A stretch of 64,000 bases of DNA. It comes from Diplonema papillatum (lineage: Eukaryota > Euglenozoa > Diplonemea > Diplonemida > Diplonemidae). The stretch is taken from NCBI GenBank assembly GCA_030068145.1, contig JAPJBO010000192.1, positions 186,001 through 250,000 on the forward strand, read 5' to 3'. A model generated the notes under the pieces. That model searched no databases. It was not told where the DNA came from and saw nothing but the letters and a program-made list of their open reading frames with translations. Both the position numbers and the translations under genes were made by a program. How positions within the stretch are numbered: position 1 is the stretch's first letter; each line of letters starts with the position of its first letter. Positions 15,321-26,614 of this stretch are shown in pieces.

Positions 15321-15504
15321 AATTTTCAGTTTCCGGAACAAATTTTCACTTCCCGGAATAAATTTTCACTTCCCGGAACAAATTTTCACTTCCCGGAATA
15401 AATTTTCACTTCCCGGAACAAATTTTCACTTCCCGGAACAAATTTTCACTTCCCGGAACAAATTTTCACTTCCCGGAATAAATTTTCACTTCCCGGAACA
15501 AATT
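15321..15504 (+). repeat. 20-bp tandem array, right copy
   Basis: About nine units of the same 20-bp unit as at 13775-13893, in the same orientation, with an alternating AACA/AATA variant (CGGAATAAATTTTCACTTCC). Confidence 0.95.
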
Positions 15505-15555
15505 AGTCGGAAAAAAAGCCTGAAAAAAAGCTCACCCAGGAATAAATTAGCTCGA

Positions 15556-15655
15556 CCCGGGGGGGGGAGGGGGGGGGGGTCTGGTTTATCCGGCCATCCG
15601 GCCAAAGTGGCTGATCCTTAACAAGAGCGCTGTTACCCCCCCCCCCCCCCCCAAC
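15556..15655 (+). repeat. Poly-G and poly-C tracts
   Basis: A G-run interrupted once (about 15558-15580) is followed roughly 55 bp later by about 18 C residues (15636-15653). The two can pair as a hairpin or form quadruplex/i-motif structures. Confidence 0.85.
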
Positions 15656-15687
15656 CGTTTTTGGCGGGTGGATATGAGGAGTTCGTT

Positions 15688-15755
15688 CAGAAATGTAAGG
15701 ATTCCAACTTGGCGCGCCGAAGGCGCTCAAGCAAGCTTGCTAGGTGTGTTGCTGC
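15688..15755 (-). mobile_element. Isolated head of a TIR element (fourth site)
   Basis: The minus strand reads AACACACCTAGCAAGC..., then the GC hairpin, then GTTGGAATCC: the same order of (AC) remnant, hairpin head and TIR start as at 5052, 5677 and 6064. The distal inverted end was not identified, so this is a fragment. Confidence 0.6.
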
Positions 15756-15829
15756 CGACGCCTCCCCCCCAGGTTGCTCTCGTGGGGCTGGACGTTGCGT
15801 GCGGGTGCGTGCAGCATTCCTTTTTCTTT

Positions 15830-15995
15830 TTTTGGTATAAGCACCTGCTTTGTAGGAAATGCTTGAGGAGACTGCCAGTTGCGATAGATCAAAGGAGGTA
15901 AATGTGCTGTAGCCCACACAAAACACAGGTAAATCTGGGTTTAGTGGCGGGCGCAAGCGTTCAACAAACATTTTCTGCCTCGCCCCTGAAAGCTT
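15830..15995 (-). mobile_element. SINE-like repeat family S, copy C
   Basis: The reverse complement matches 25815-25965 over about 150 bp, including the shared 3' block ACTGGCAG...GCTTATAC followed by A residues. Seven or so copies occur in this window on both strands. Confidence 0.75.
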
Positions 15996-15999
15996 TTTA

Positions 16000-17360
16000 C
16001 ATAAGTTGCTGGGGTAGTGTTTCGCACGCTTTGTCACACTTACTGTTCGTCGTTCTGACTGGTCGCCAGCTGCCCTCTCCGTTTTCTCGTATTGCAACGC
16101 CAATAAAACACCTCAGACGCACATGACATGAACGAAGCACCAGCAAAAGGGCCGTGGGAATGCATTGCTAGCGTTTTGTTTTCTTTTTTTCCCTTTCAGG
16201 ACGTAGAGAGGTGTGCGGAGAAGCGGAGGCTCTTCCGGAAGAATGTGAGATGGTGTGTACGGTGTGGTTGTTGAAACGACACCGGAACGGTTGCTTTTTT
16301 TTGTTTGGGGAACAGATACGGCAATTGCCACTTTCAGCCCGCGGGCCGCAATGTTTTGGTCAAGCCGCGGACACATGGGGCGGCGCGGAGCTTGGTTGTC
16401 GAACCTCGAGCGCGCCCATGCTCCTCGGCCCGCAATTTCGGGTTCAGGGAACCGTCATGTCCGCGATCGTGGCTGTCACCTCGATCCCGCCTTCACGAGG
16501 AACAGATCCACGGCGCGTCCGACCGTCAATACGCCTTCGCGAACGGCAGGAGCCCAACTGCGGCTCGTACTCAAGCGGAGCATTTCGTACCCGAAGGCGA
16601 GGCCTTGGGAGCCACCGAAAGCGTGAGCGTTGTTCCATGGCGGGGTCCAACGGTGACCTGACGCGGATGCTGGTGGATGGGAGACGGGTGGCCGTGCCAA
16701 CAGTGACTTCGCCAGAGGAACTCGAAAGATGCACTTCGATGCGAACTACACCGACCGAGCTTCCTTTCCCAATACGGCAACCTCATCGAGCAGTTCCAAG
16801 AGCCGATGGCGTCACCGCACAGCCTTGCCAGCACGTCAACGCGCCGCCCGCAGCGATCCGCGTCGCTGCGCACTGACGCAGATCCTGTCGACTGTCCACT
16901 GCAAATCGGGGTTCTCCCTCGCACGTGGTCGCGATCGCCTTGAGCACGACGGGGGTCAAATCTGCGATGGACGAGGCTTCGACCGTCGTCGTGGGGATTT
17001 TAATCGGAGTTGCCGACCTCCTCGCGGTGGCCCCGCAAGCACTGCTAATGACAACACGTGACAGTGCGCTGCTCAGGGTAGTTGAAGGCCTGTCAGTAGT
17101 TCCGAGGGACGATAGTACTAATGAAAACCCTTACGAAAACCGTCGTCGTATGGTACACAGCGTCAGCCACTGTCAGAGTGTACGCTTGGTTGTTTTCCAG
17201 GTCGCGCCCTTGCTTTGCGTGGCGTAAACCGCGTACAGGACTACTGTGAACTCAGCGCCGCGGTCGAACGTCTCGTTGAGGCTCTGGTCGAAAACCACGT
17301 GACTCGCGTTCATGAGGCCCCGAAAACGACATCCCGCCGGAAGTGGCGCTAGACATCCAG
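16000..17360. other. Unassigned GC-rich stretch
   Basis: Several overlapping ORFs of 70-220 codons on both strands, none with a recognised domain. GC-rich composition alone gives long chance ORFs. No repeat with other parts of the window was found. Confidence 0.3.
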
Positions 17361-17361
17361 C

Positions 17362-17612
17362 CTCTCCGAAGTGATGTGCGAACAAGATCCGATTCGAGCA
17401 AGGGTGGAAGGCCGCTTCGGGTTAGGGACCGGTGCGTTCGGGTCGCAGTAGCACCTTCCACTTTTAGTTCCGCCAGACCACTGGCACTTCAGCGGCTTCT
17501 TCGAATCCAGACTGCTGGGTGCTGAGACACAGTCTCCGAAGTATTGTCCATACAAGATCTGATTCGAGCAAGGGTGGAGGGCGGGTTCGTGTTAGGGTCC
17601 GGTGCGCTGCTT
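17362..17612 (+). repeat. 171-bp direct duplication (partial)
   Basis: The stretch from CTCCGAAGT to CCGGTGCG at 17362-17440 recurs at 17533-17612 with about ten differences. The offset is 171 bp, a multiple of three, so the duplication keeps frames in overlapping ORFs. Confidence 0.8.
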
Positions 17613-17914
17613 ACCGCCGAACCGGCACTCGACGGCGACAAGATCGAAGTCTGCGGCTTGGAGGTGGCCCCCGCAACCAGCCGTTTACCGTGTGCCCGGT
17701 GCAAGGGCTGCTCCGCCACGCGAGAATCAACCCTCTTCTTGGGCAGCGCACCGCGGCCTCGTCTTCGGTGCGGGCGCTGTCAACACGAAGGACCCCAGCT
17801 TCAGTCAGCATCTTGTGTTTCCAACGATTTCGAATGGACGTACACCCGCAAAGCCGGAGTGGCACACCATTCGTTCACATCCGCAAGGCGGGAGCGGCCT
17901 CCCGCATTTTGGTG

Positions 17915-18370
17915 CTAGATACAGGCGAATTCGTGTTGATCTTGCGGAAAGTCAGCGCCGTCACTGCCGCACTTCTTCACTCCAGCATTCACTCCTCCAG
18001 CCGGTGGGGAGTTCACAATCTCCGAAGGCGACCGAGACTTCGAAGGTGGCGGAGCAGCCCCGTTGCGGATGGGGGGTTCTCCCGCCCCTGCTTCCCGAAG
18101 AAGCCTGACGCAGTCGGCACGATGGTGCCGAATCGCGTGATCCAGGGCCGTCATGCCCTGGTCGTCCAGGTAGTCAACTCCGACCCCCTGCGACAGCAGC
18201 CGACTCACGTCGGTAGCGCTCCCTGCCGCACTGGCGACGATGAGCGCCGATTCTCCGGCGCTCGTACGGAGCCCACTCTGCAGGCAGCAGACGAGGGTGT
18301 CAACGCCGTTGACGGCAGTGTCCGCGCTCGCTTGTGCATTCGACACTGTTTCTTTTTTTGTTTGAGGCAT
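17915..18370 (-). CDS. Small ankyrin-repeat protein
   Basis: ORF of about 151 codons from an ATG at 18370. The central part holds two ankyrin-type repeats (SALIVASAAGSATDVSRLL and MTALDHAIRHHRADCVRLL). The N-terminal 40 residues and the Pro/Ser-rich C-terminal third match nothing recognised. Two repeats are fewer than needed for a stable classical stack, so this may be one exon of a longer gene or a decayed relative of the larger ankyrin genes on the same strand. Confidence 0.5.
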   Translation of the reverse strand: MPQTKKETVSNAQASADTAVNGVDTLVCCLQSGLRTSAGESALIVASAAGSATDVSRLLSQGVGVDYLDDQGMTALDHAIRHHRADCVRLLREAGAGEPPIRNGAAPPPSKSRSPSEIVNSPPAGGVNAGVKKCGSDGADFPQDQHEFACI

Positions 18371-18478
18371 AACCACCTGAGGCGAGAAGGTTACCGCTGC
18401 CTAATATATCCGACGAATACCAAACACTTACACGACATGGTTAATAACCCCGTCGCTATCCCGAAACATCACCCCCCG

Positions 18479-18773
18479 CTTGTATAAGCACCTGAGGACT
18501 GCTGCGGCCACCTGGGTGGCGGCTGTGTCAAGTGGCGAGTACTGGGCCCTGTGATGGCTGAGTGCACCTAAGCAGTGCTGCATCCTCGTGTTGTATCTGT
18601 GTTGTGCATTTGGCGGCTCTTTTGGGGATCACCACAGGGCACACACCATTCGCGACCGTAATTAGACAGCCGGGATTGCCTGGGGGCGGGTCTCCATGAG
18701 AGAAAGTAAAGCAAGACCTGCCCCCCTGCGCCTGTTGTCTCCCGGTGCTTCGGCAGACGCATACTACTACGCG
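18479..18773. other. No gene seen; scrap of family S 3' end
   Basis: A TTGTATAAGCACCTG scrap at 18480 (minus strand) matches the 3' end of repeat family S. The rest holds no supported feature. Confidence 0.35.
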
Positions 18774-18835
18774 TGCAAAGAGGTAGTCTGTAGCGGCTTG
18801 TGCAGTTCATCGTCACAGATTGTTGCTGCATACCA
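18774..18835 (+). repeat. Dispersed hairpin repeat, copy 1
   Basis: Shares GCAAAGAGGTAGTCTGTAGC and CAGATTGTTGC with 19535-19620. Copies also occur near 47470-47530 on the other strand. The CAATCT...AGATTG part of the second copy can fold into a short hairpin. Confidence 0.7.
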
Positions 18836-19094
18836 GGTGAGCAGCACGCTGGTGGCTGTCCAAGGCGGCTCCCTGATGCCGGCGGAAAAGAAAGTCCGAG
18901 TGGACACGCTGAGGACGGTTGGTGGCTCTCCGTACAGTACAGGGTACACGCGGAGACCGATACTCTGAGGGGAAGAAACAAGGGAAATACTGGAGACGCA
19001 GTACTACGTGCGCGCCATGGCTTTAACGAGTCGTGCTGCAAGCGAGGGCACCACGGAGCACGACTAGCGGTGAAGCGAGGGCCTGTCGGCCAAC

Positions 19095-19547
19095 GTGCGC
19101 CTCGAAGGGGAGCCGAAGCTGCGGCCACAGGGCCACAACCAACGAAACGGACACGGGTCGGGGCAAGCGGGACCACCGAACGGAGAATGTGCGGATGGCG
19201 CCTGCCCTGCCGGAAGCGCGGACGCGACGACGAGCAAGCAGGTGGAAGCGCCCGCAGAAGCAGAGGCCGCAGCAGCCGCCGAAGGAGGGGCGCATATCAA
19301 AAATGGGCAGCCCACGAACCCAGCCGAAGCGGAGCCGCGAAGACGAGCAGGCGAAGGCAAGGAACATAGGGGAGTCAAGATCTCGGCCGCGGGGACAACC
19401 CGCGAGACTGAAAAGGAAGTGCGTCGAATCATCTGGTGGTTCCTCGAGCTCGTCAAACTGCACAGCGGACGTGAAGCGCGCACCGGAGACAAACAGTACG
19501 CGGGGCAAGAAGCGACCGAACCACGACACGACGCGGCAAAGAGGTAG
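19095..19547 (+). CDS. Hypothetical Ala/Glu-rich ORF
   Basis: ORF of 150 codons, low complexity (Ala, Glu, Gly, Arg) with no recognised domain. The overlapping minus-strand frames are also open over 140-190 codons, so composition explains much of it. Listed only as a possible exon. Confidence 0.15.
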   Translation: MRLEGEPKLRPQGHNQRNGHGSGQAGPPNGECADGACPAGSADATTSKQVEAPAEAEAAAAAEGGAHIKNGQPTNPAEAEPRRRAGEGKEHRGVKISAAGTTRETEKEVRRIIWWFLELVKLHSGREARTGDKQYAGQEATEPRHDAAKR

Positions 19548-19620
19548 TCTGTAGCGGCTTGTGCAATCTATCGTCACAGATTGTTGCTTCATATCAAGTT
19601 CAAACTACTACTACTACTTG
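19535..19620 (+). repeat. Dispersed hairpin repeat, copy 2
   Basis: Second copy of the 18774 repeat, extended on the right by an ACTACTACT stretch that is also present (reverse complement) at about 47465-47530. Confidence 0.7.
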
Positions 19621-22600
19621 AGGTAGAAGCTGCCCTCGCACACAGGTGGCTTGCGAGTCGCGATTCCCTGTCACTCGCCCTCACTACCATGCAAAGTCAA
19701 ATACTTGTGCCTTTTCCGTCCTCAGGTGCGAGGGGTTTACCACAAAGACCTGAGCACACTACCCCGTCGCCGTGAAAACTAGGCTAGGGGGGGCCTTTCA
19801 CAAGTCACCTTCTTGCATTCCCGCCATCGCTCTCCCCCTGTGGCAGCCCAAGTCGGTGGTTACCTGTGGGGTCCCCACATCCGCTCTTTGGCCACAGAGC
19901 TGCCCAGGAAAGGGGCCTGCAGTGCGAGCTGTCAACCTTTAGTCCAAGGGCGTCTTGGAACTCGATCTTTTCATTCCGACCGACATTTAATGGATTGCAG
20001 CCCAGACTGAGATTTTGCGCGAAACGCGTGTTCGCGCGTTTGGTTTATCATCGAGGGGTGACGCTTGCAATCGTTGCTGGTAAGCGAAACCTTCCAGCGA
20101 TCTGTGAGGGTCGCGGAGTCCGAGAACCAGTGTAAAGTACTTGCTCCCGATTCAGAATCAAAATCAATCAGAGCAAACATCGATTGCGGACTTCCATTGT
20201 GTTGCCGCTGTTGTCGACCACGCTGAAGGCGAAGAAACATGAAAACGGGTTTGTCTCGATGCTTTTGCGTTCGAAAGAGGTGCAAGCAATTGACTGGCTT
20301 TTGAGTGAAAGTTGCAGTCCGAGGTAGAAGTTCCGACGAGACTTGCGGTGTAAGAAATGTGAAAACGGGTTTGAAATGCGTAGTTTGCTTTATTCTTTTA
20401 CCACGGTTATGTCGGTATATCGATTTCTTGTCAGCCCCCAGCAGCGGTCAGATAGCGATCGGTCAAAAAAAACTTTTATTTGCACAGCACCTCATTTTCG
20501 TCACTCCCATTATGCCACTCCCAGACCCCTTGACCCCATTATGCGCACTCGGCTCAGAGTGCAATAATGGGGTTCAGGATGGCAAAACCGGACTCGGAAA
20601 TGGAGAAAGAAACACCTGCAAACGATTTATTCGGTGTTAGTTAGCGTCGAATATTTTCAAATTGACATCAAAAGCAACGCTTTCGATGTCAACGTGACTG
20701 CAACTGTGATGGAAACTGCGATGGAAAATAGGAAGGCAGGTCAGCGACCGTCAGGTCAACAAGTTCACTTGCGGGTCGGCTTGTGTGCAGGACAACTCGG
20801 CCATCGCTCACGCGCTGTGAAAAAGAAGCTGTCGGCACGGAACCTGGACGAGCAGTCGAAGGAGAAGCAAAGCCCCGAGCGCGCGCCTGAACGCAACAAT
20901 CAAGGCAAGCTGAAGACGAAAGCATGACACATAACGCGATAAGAGATATAACCGTGGCGCCGGCGATGCAGATTATCGGCGAACCCCTGGAACAAGATGA
21001 ATGTGTGTTGATATGGGAGGCTCTGGCGGTGTAGGCCTAGGCCTACAGCGGAACTAGACGGATGCTCAAGGCAGCTTGGAGCATGCATACCTCCTCGAAA
21101 GTGTGCACCTTGTTTTGCCCCGGTACAGTGAAAGAAAATACAGGCGCCGTCTCGGGAAGCCGCACTAAGGACGTCCTTGTTGCATGCATGGAAGATCAGG
21201 CGAGACTTGAGCACGTCCCCGGTGGCGAGCGGTTTGGCGTTATGCCTGCCTAGGCGATGCAGAAAACGTCGAGGCGAGGAGGCCCAGTCATGGCGACATT
21301 GGGGTAGCGCGACCAAACAGAAGGTTTTTGCGGTGTGTGGCCCAAACCGCCTTGGTGGACTCTTTCTCGTCGGAGAACTTGTCGGGAAGGGATCCCGTTA
21401 TGTCTTCCAAGGGCATGGCCGTTCCACACTTCTTCAGGACTTTCATCCGCACGGGTCGAAGTGGCGAACTGCACATCACAACCAGTATCCGCTTTCCTCC
21501 GCCACCACAGCCTCAGGTCCTTGTACGAGTCCAGAAGAATGCTTGCGAGGGGGGTTGGTTTTTGTTTCAGCCAACGCTGAAAGCTTTTCGGCGGCGGATG
21601 CGGCAAAGCTGGAAGCTGCTGAAGGACCCTGCGTGTTGCAACAGCGGTGCCGTCACCTCCACCAACGTCGAGAACGACCCCTCAATGGCTAAGAGCTGCA
21701 CTGAGACTAGCAAGCGTGCTAGTCCTATCAGCGACTCACTCGGGGGTGGAAGAATAGAATACGCGAGCGACTACGTGCGGATTTATTGATAAAAGTTTCA
21801 TCGATATCGATATCTTCAAGATACCAATATATCGAATCGATACCTTTCGACGTACCGATATGCAAATATTTCCATAACATCAAAAACTGTCGGTCGACTT
21901 ATTGACATAACCATGTATTACTTGTTTGTTGTCGACAACAAAAAACGTTGTTGTGGTGAAAAGAGCAAGTGGCTTTCGGCGGCGGGCTGGGGTGAGGTAG
22001 GGAAAAGAGGGTTGAACAGCACAACACTATTCGTTCTTGCTCGCTTATCGCCTCGGGGCATTATTCTTTCGTCACGACTGTTGAGGCTGTATAAGGGAGT
22101 ATTGTGTTCCGCCGTTGCGGGTGAGCATAATTGCAGACTCGTCTGATTGGTCACTTCCGATCAGTAGGCACGTTGGGCTGCCGGTCCAGGTGAAGGACTA
22201 TCGGCCGCTGGTTGATTACGTTTGCGACCTGGAGTGACGTGAGGTCGCCATACTTCGAAGCTCCGGCTGAACTCAAATTCATCTTCCATTGGGTTCGGTG
22301 CATTATCGCGCCGTGTGGAAATTCTTGTATGGGTACCTGCCATTCGCCGAGCAGCGACTTCTCCCGAGTTCGCATACCAGGATAGCAACTACCAATTTGC
22401 AATAGGCAAGGCGATAGGGAGGAACGACCCCGTTGTTCGGGTGAACGTCCTCGAATTCGCCAAACGCAACCCGGATTATTTCACCAACGAAGTCCCCCAT
22501 CCCCGAAAGCCATCTCGTGTTTGAAGCAACACAGTCTGTTCAAGGGTGCTTGCTACGCGGATGCAAGCAAGGAAGATGCAGTCGTATACTTGCCATGAGT

Positions 22601-22879
22601 CCCTGTTGCCAGCATGTCGTCAGAGACTGATGAAAATATAAGTCCGTGAAAGCGAATTCTTGTTTTCGCAGCGCGAAGAAACTGACAACTGATACTACTG
22701 CCCGTACGAAAAACTGCCCAATGTAACGCGAGTGTGCTGTTTGTCGACTACGCGCCCCATTTGCCACGGTTGCTACCCTGCGAGTACGTTTGACTACAAG
22801 AGACTCGGTTTTCGTCGCTAAATGCCGTTACAAAGAGTGGCTTGCATACATCCCTTGACTTGTCCTGTGCGTTTGAACC
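19621..22879. other. Unassigned stretch
   Basis: Only short ORFs on both strands, none recognised. The minus strand between 21606 and 21288 has protein-like sequence in two frames (for example PLEDITGSLPDKFSDEKEST) and could be a decayed exon. Features inside: a near-perfect inverted repeat at 20534-20572 (CCCCATTATG...CATAATGGGG type), a 16-nt palindrome of GTAGGCCTA at about 21030, and an AT-rich stretch of overlapping CGATAT words at 21795-21870. Confidence 0.4.
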
Positions 22880-25025
22880 CTACGTGGAACGAAAAGGCCA
22901 ATGATAACGCCGATGGAAGATAGACTCTCGCCTCCTCGCTCTCGCAAACCAGGTGTCCCGTGATTCCAAGTCCTTCTTGCGACAGGGAAACGTGTCGTCA
23001 ATGAGCTTGCCGTTGGCAGCGGCAGCTATTAGCTCGGATGTTGCGTATCCCAGCTGGCTTGCGACAAGAATTGCGGTGTTACGGTCTTTGTCCGCAGCAC
23101 ACACGTTGGCACCGGCTGCCAACAGTGCTCGTGCAACCTCGAAATCGTCGTACCATACCGCAATCATAAGAGCGGTGATACCATCGAAGTCTGCTGCATT
23201 GACGTCGACACCATGAACTATCAGTGCCTTTACCACGGCCGCCTGGCTAAACTTCACTGCCAGCATCAAGGCTGTGCGACCCACGGTGTCAACCGCGTCG
23301 GCTTTGGCACCGGCCTTCAGCAGTACCGGAACAAGGTGCCGACCAGCCCGTGTCATAGCTGCACTCATGAGCGCCGTGCAACGGAACTCAACGGGTTCGC
23401 AAGCGTTCACGTCTGCGCCTGCTGTCACCAGTTTCTGGAATGGGTCCATGCTGCCCTTCCAAACTGACACGCAGAGTGCGCTACCGAAAGGCCCTGTGAC
23501 ATCCACGTCGACGCCTTCGGCCTTCAGCAGTTCTTCGATAATTGCCATGTAGCCTCGGCTGACAGCACGCATCAGTGCAGTGAAACCGTGCCGATCCACA
23601 GCATTGACGTTGGCACCAGCCTTGATCAGTATCTGGACATTCGTTAGGCTGCAGACCCTGGTGGCCACAATGAGAGGCACGCGTCCGTTAAGTGCTCCAT
23701 TCACGTCGGCTTCGGCTGCCAGTAAATCTTCCATGATGCCGGGACTACGAGAAGAAGCTGCAAGGCTAAGTGCGGTATCCCCGAAGATGTCTGCACGATT
23801 GAGGTCAGCACCGGCAGATATCAACCTCTTCGCAACGCCTCTGTGCCCGTTCTCAGCTGCGAGGCTGACTGCGGTGGCACCGTTTCTATCGATAGCATCG
23901 ATGTTCGCGCCGGCTTCCAACAGTTTCTCCACCAAGTGTTCGTGACCACGTAGACTGGCCAGAAGTAGTGCGGCACAGTTCTCCTTTGCTGCGTTGACGT
24001 CGGCTTCGGCACGAAGCAGCATCTTGAAGATGCACTCATGGCCGTTCAAACTTGCGAAGCTTAATGCAGTTAAGCCTTGGTCGTCAACAGCATTGACATT
24101 GGCACGGGACGCTATCAGCGCCTCTGAGATGCCAATGCTGCCCACCTTACACGCTACATGGAGCGCGGTGCAGCCATCGGTGCATGCAGCATTGACGCTG
24201 GCGCCAGCAGCGATCAAACACATGACGATGTCCAGGTGCCCATTTTCCGCTGCTCTGATGAGTGCGGTGTCCCCGTTCGTAGTCGCAGCATTGACCGCAA
24301 TTTCGGCCGCCGCCAGAAGTGCCTTCACCACGTTTGTGAAACCCTTCTCACTCGCAACAATCAACGCCGTCCACTCATCGCTCTGGAACACCGCATCAGT
24401 GCGAGCACCGGCTCTCACCAGAAACTTGACGATCTCCGGGAAGTTCATCAGGCTTGCGGCGACGAGCGCGGTCCTGCCGTCTTTGGGGTGCACGTTGACA
24501 TCAGCGCCGCGCTCTATCAGGGTTTCCACGATGGCAAGTGACTGATGCCAACTCGCAAAGATAAGTGCAGTTCTACCTTGCTCGCAGCGAGCGTTGACGT
24601 CTGCACCAGCACCTATCAGTATGTGCACAAGGCCTTCATGACATAACTGGACTGCATGCATTAGTGCAGTGGCCCCGAGGTGGTTCGCCGCGTTGACGAA
24701 AGCAAGGGCCGCGTTAGTGTCATTGCTTCGACTACCCTGAGCAACGCACGCCAGACACAGCTGTTCCGCGACGGCTACACGACCGAACTGACATGCGTAA
24801 ATCAGTGCAGTGTCGCCGTCTTTTGCTTGTACACAGACGTTGGCACCGGCCTCCGTCAGCTCTGCCACAACGGCTTCGTGGCCCAGCCGACTTGCAAACA
24901 TGAGAGCTGTCATGCCGAACGTGTTTGTGTCATCAATACTAGTGCCCGACTGTAGCAGTCCCTTTACATGTGCAACGAGTATGCGTTCCCACTCTTCCAA
25001 CGTTACTTCTTCGTGCACGGTATTC
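22880..25025 (-). CDS. Ankyrin-repeat protein, about 19 repeats, main exon
   Basis: The minus-strand frame encodes about 715 residues from the acceptor at 25027-25026 to a stop at 22880. It contains about 19 consecutive ankyrin repeats of 33 residues with consensus features (G-TAL--A---GH---V--LL-AGA-VNA), covering nearly the whole protein, followed by a short basic tail (ARRRESIFHRRYH). The frame also runs upstream of 25025 to a Met codon, but the acceptor TTCCCACAG is identical to that of the paralogue at 820, so the upstream 50 codons are probably intron. Exon 1 was not found. Ankyrin arrays bind proteins; no other domain hints at the partner. It is a paralogue of the gene at the left edge. 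Confidence 0.85.
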
Positions 25026-25199
25026 CTGTGGGAATGTGGGTGGCAATGGACGCCATGGGATAGCATCAACTTGTTGATGAGGTGGCTTTCAAAGATAATC
25101 ACACTACCCACCCACCCCGTGATTAAGATGGTAGCCAAATTCCCTGGACGAAGATAGATATTGGCCGAGAGCGAATCCATCTTGAACCCGCGAACCCGG

Positions 25200-25730
25200 G
25201 GGCCCCTCGGGCAAAAGAAAACTTCCTCGGGACAATAAACCCTTCCCGGGACAGAAAGCCTGCCAATAAGATCTGCCTACCCTCCCCCGTGTCATTGAGA
25301 CAGCAGAAAACGCTTGTAATTGAGACACTTTTGGAGCTGAGGGCGGGGTGCCTCGTTTACGTTGCAGTAACGAACATGTACCAATGGGAGCACCATTGGA
25401 TCGACACACTGCACGAAGGTTCAGGAGGGGGCGCGAAGAAACGCGCCCTTTGATGGTAGCTGTCAGGAAGAGATGAGTTTCTGACACTCGGTGTGTTTGC
25501 GTTATTTCCAGTTCCTGTTGCATCTGCACTGGGGAACCTCGGACTTGCAGTCGTTCTCGTGGGATCAAGTAGAAAGCCCTCGGTAGATTGGTTGTGATGA
25601 AGAGCAAGTTCTCACACGCTTAGCTCCAACAACTGCTAACTTGTAAGCCGCAAATGATCAACGCCGATCTTTGCCCGAAAAACAAGCAGAGGAAGCTGTG
25701 ACTTCGGATGCGGAGTCAACAGACTGGAAG
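25200..25730. other. No gene seen between ankyrin genes
   Basis: Holds a minus-strand ORF without recognised content. It may be the intron upstream of the ankyrin exon at 25025. Confidence 0.35.
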
Positions 25731-25732
25731 AA

Positions 25733-25957
25733 ATACTCGAGGGACTGCCTTGTGCTCATTTCGAAGGAGGCTAGAGGGGGAGAAAACAATACAACTACAA
25801 AGTGGGTCTTTTTTGTTGAACGCTTACGCTCGCCACTAAACCCAGATTCACCTGTGTTTCGTGTGGGCTACAGCACATTTACCTCCTTTGATCTTTTGCA
25901 ACTGGCAGTCTTCTCAGGCATTTCCTACAAAGCAGGTGCTTATACAAAAAAACAACT
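25733..25957 (+). mobile_element. SINE-like repeat family S, copy A
   Basis: Good copy of the family: 5' block AATACTCGA...GACTGCCTTGTGCTC, middle block with GTGTTTCGTGTGGGCTACAG, 3' block ACTGGCAG...AAGCAGGTGCTTATAC and A-run. It lies in the inferred intron downstream of the acidic exon. Confidence 0.8.
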
Positions 25958-25969
25958 AAGCTCACCCGC

Positions 25970-26188
25970 AGCCGGACTTGCACGGGAACACGCGATTGCG
26001 AAATAGGTTCCTCATCAAGAGATGAATCGTCGTCGTCCGCTGAAGAAGCGTCATCCACCGAAGAGTCGCTCACGTCGCTGTCACTGGCTTCATCAGCCGA
26101 CACGCCAGCCTCATCATAATCATCATCATCATCATCGTCATCATCATCACCATCCACTTGGTTCATCACAGGTAGTTGCAACAACTCA
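25970..26188 (-). CDS. Acidic Asp-rich exon, probably C-terminal to the ankyrin gene
   Basis: The minus strand from an acceptor (GGTTCAG, 26190-26189) encodes a short leader, a run of about ten Asp from a CAT/TCA microsatellite, and a Ser/Asp/Glu-rich stretch of about 40 residues, then a possible donor (CGG/GTGAGC) near 25970. The upstream ankyrin frame has a donor of the same phase at 26615/26614, so joining gives an ankyrin protein with an acidic tail. Acidic tails commonly bind basic proteins or histones; the role here is unknown. The splice model is inferred. Confidence 0.45.
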
Positions 26189-26405
26189 CTGAACCAACCA
26201 ACCATTGCATCGTTGCATTGTGTCCTATAGTTGCACTACTGGTGCATACGCAGTTCAAACCTATGGTTTGTTACTCCTATCGTTGCACAACATCGTTTCA
26301 TTACATCGCTGCACTACATCGTTGCACTACATCGTTGCACTGCATCGTTGCATGGTTGCCCTATGCCTACCATAGTGAGCAACGATCATGCAACGATGCA
26401 ACGAG

Positions 26406-26440
<35 letters not shown>

Positions 26441-26470
26441 CATGATTTCCTGCAACCGATGCAACGATGG
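26175..26470 (+). repeat. CGTTGCA-rich repeats, hairpin and poly(A)
   Basis: Short repeats of CATCGTTGCACTA (26280-26345), an inverted pair TGCATCGTTGCATG (about 26341) and CATGCAACGATGCA (about 26388), then about 31 A residues (26408-26438) followed by another GATGCAACGA. This resembles a retroposed hairpin with a poly(A) tail, inside the inferred intron. Confidence 0.6.
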
Positions 26471-26614
26471 TTAGGGATATGTGCGCTCACTTGGGAGGCA
26501 CTTTTCTCTTTTTTTGTACCTTCCTCCGAGGAGGCAGAAGAATGAACGCTTTTTATTTTTCTGGCTCCGTAGCTCGGGAGCCAGCGCCTACAGCTGTAAA
26601 CGAAACCCACACAC

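Noticed and set aside
16211-16876. Plus-strand 221-codon ORF as a gene
   Set aside because: GC-rich stretch with several equally long overlapping frames; no recognised domain.
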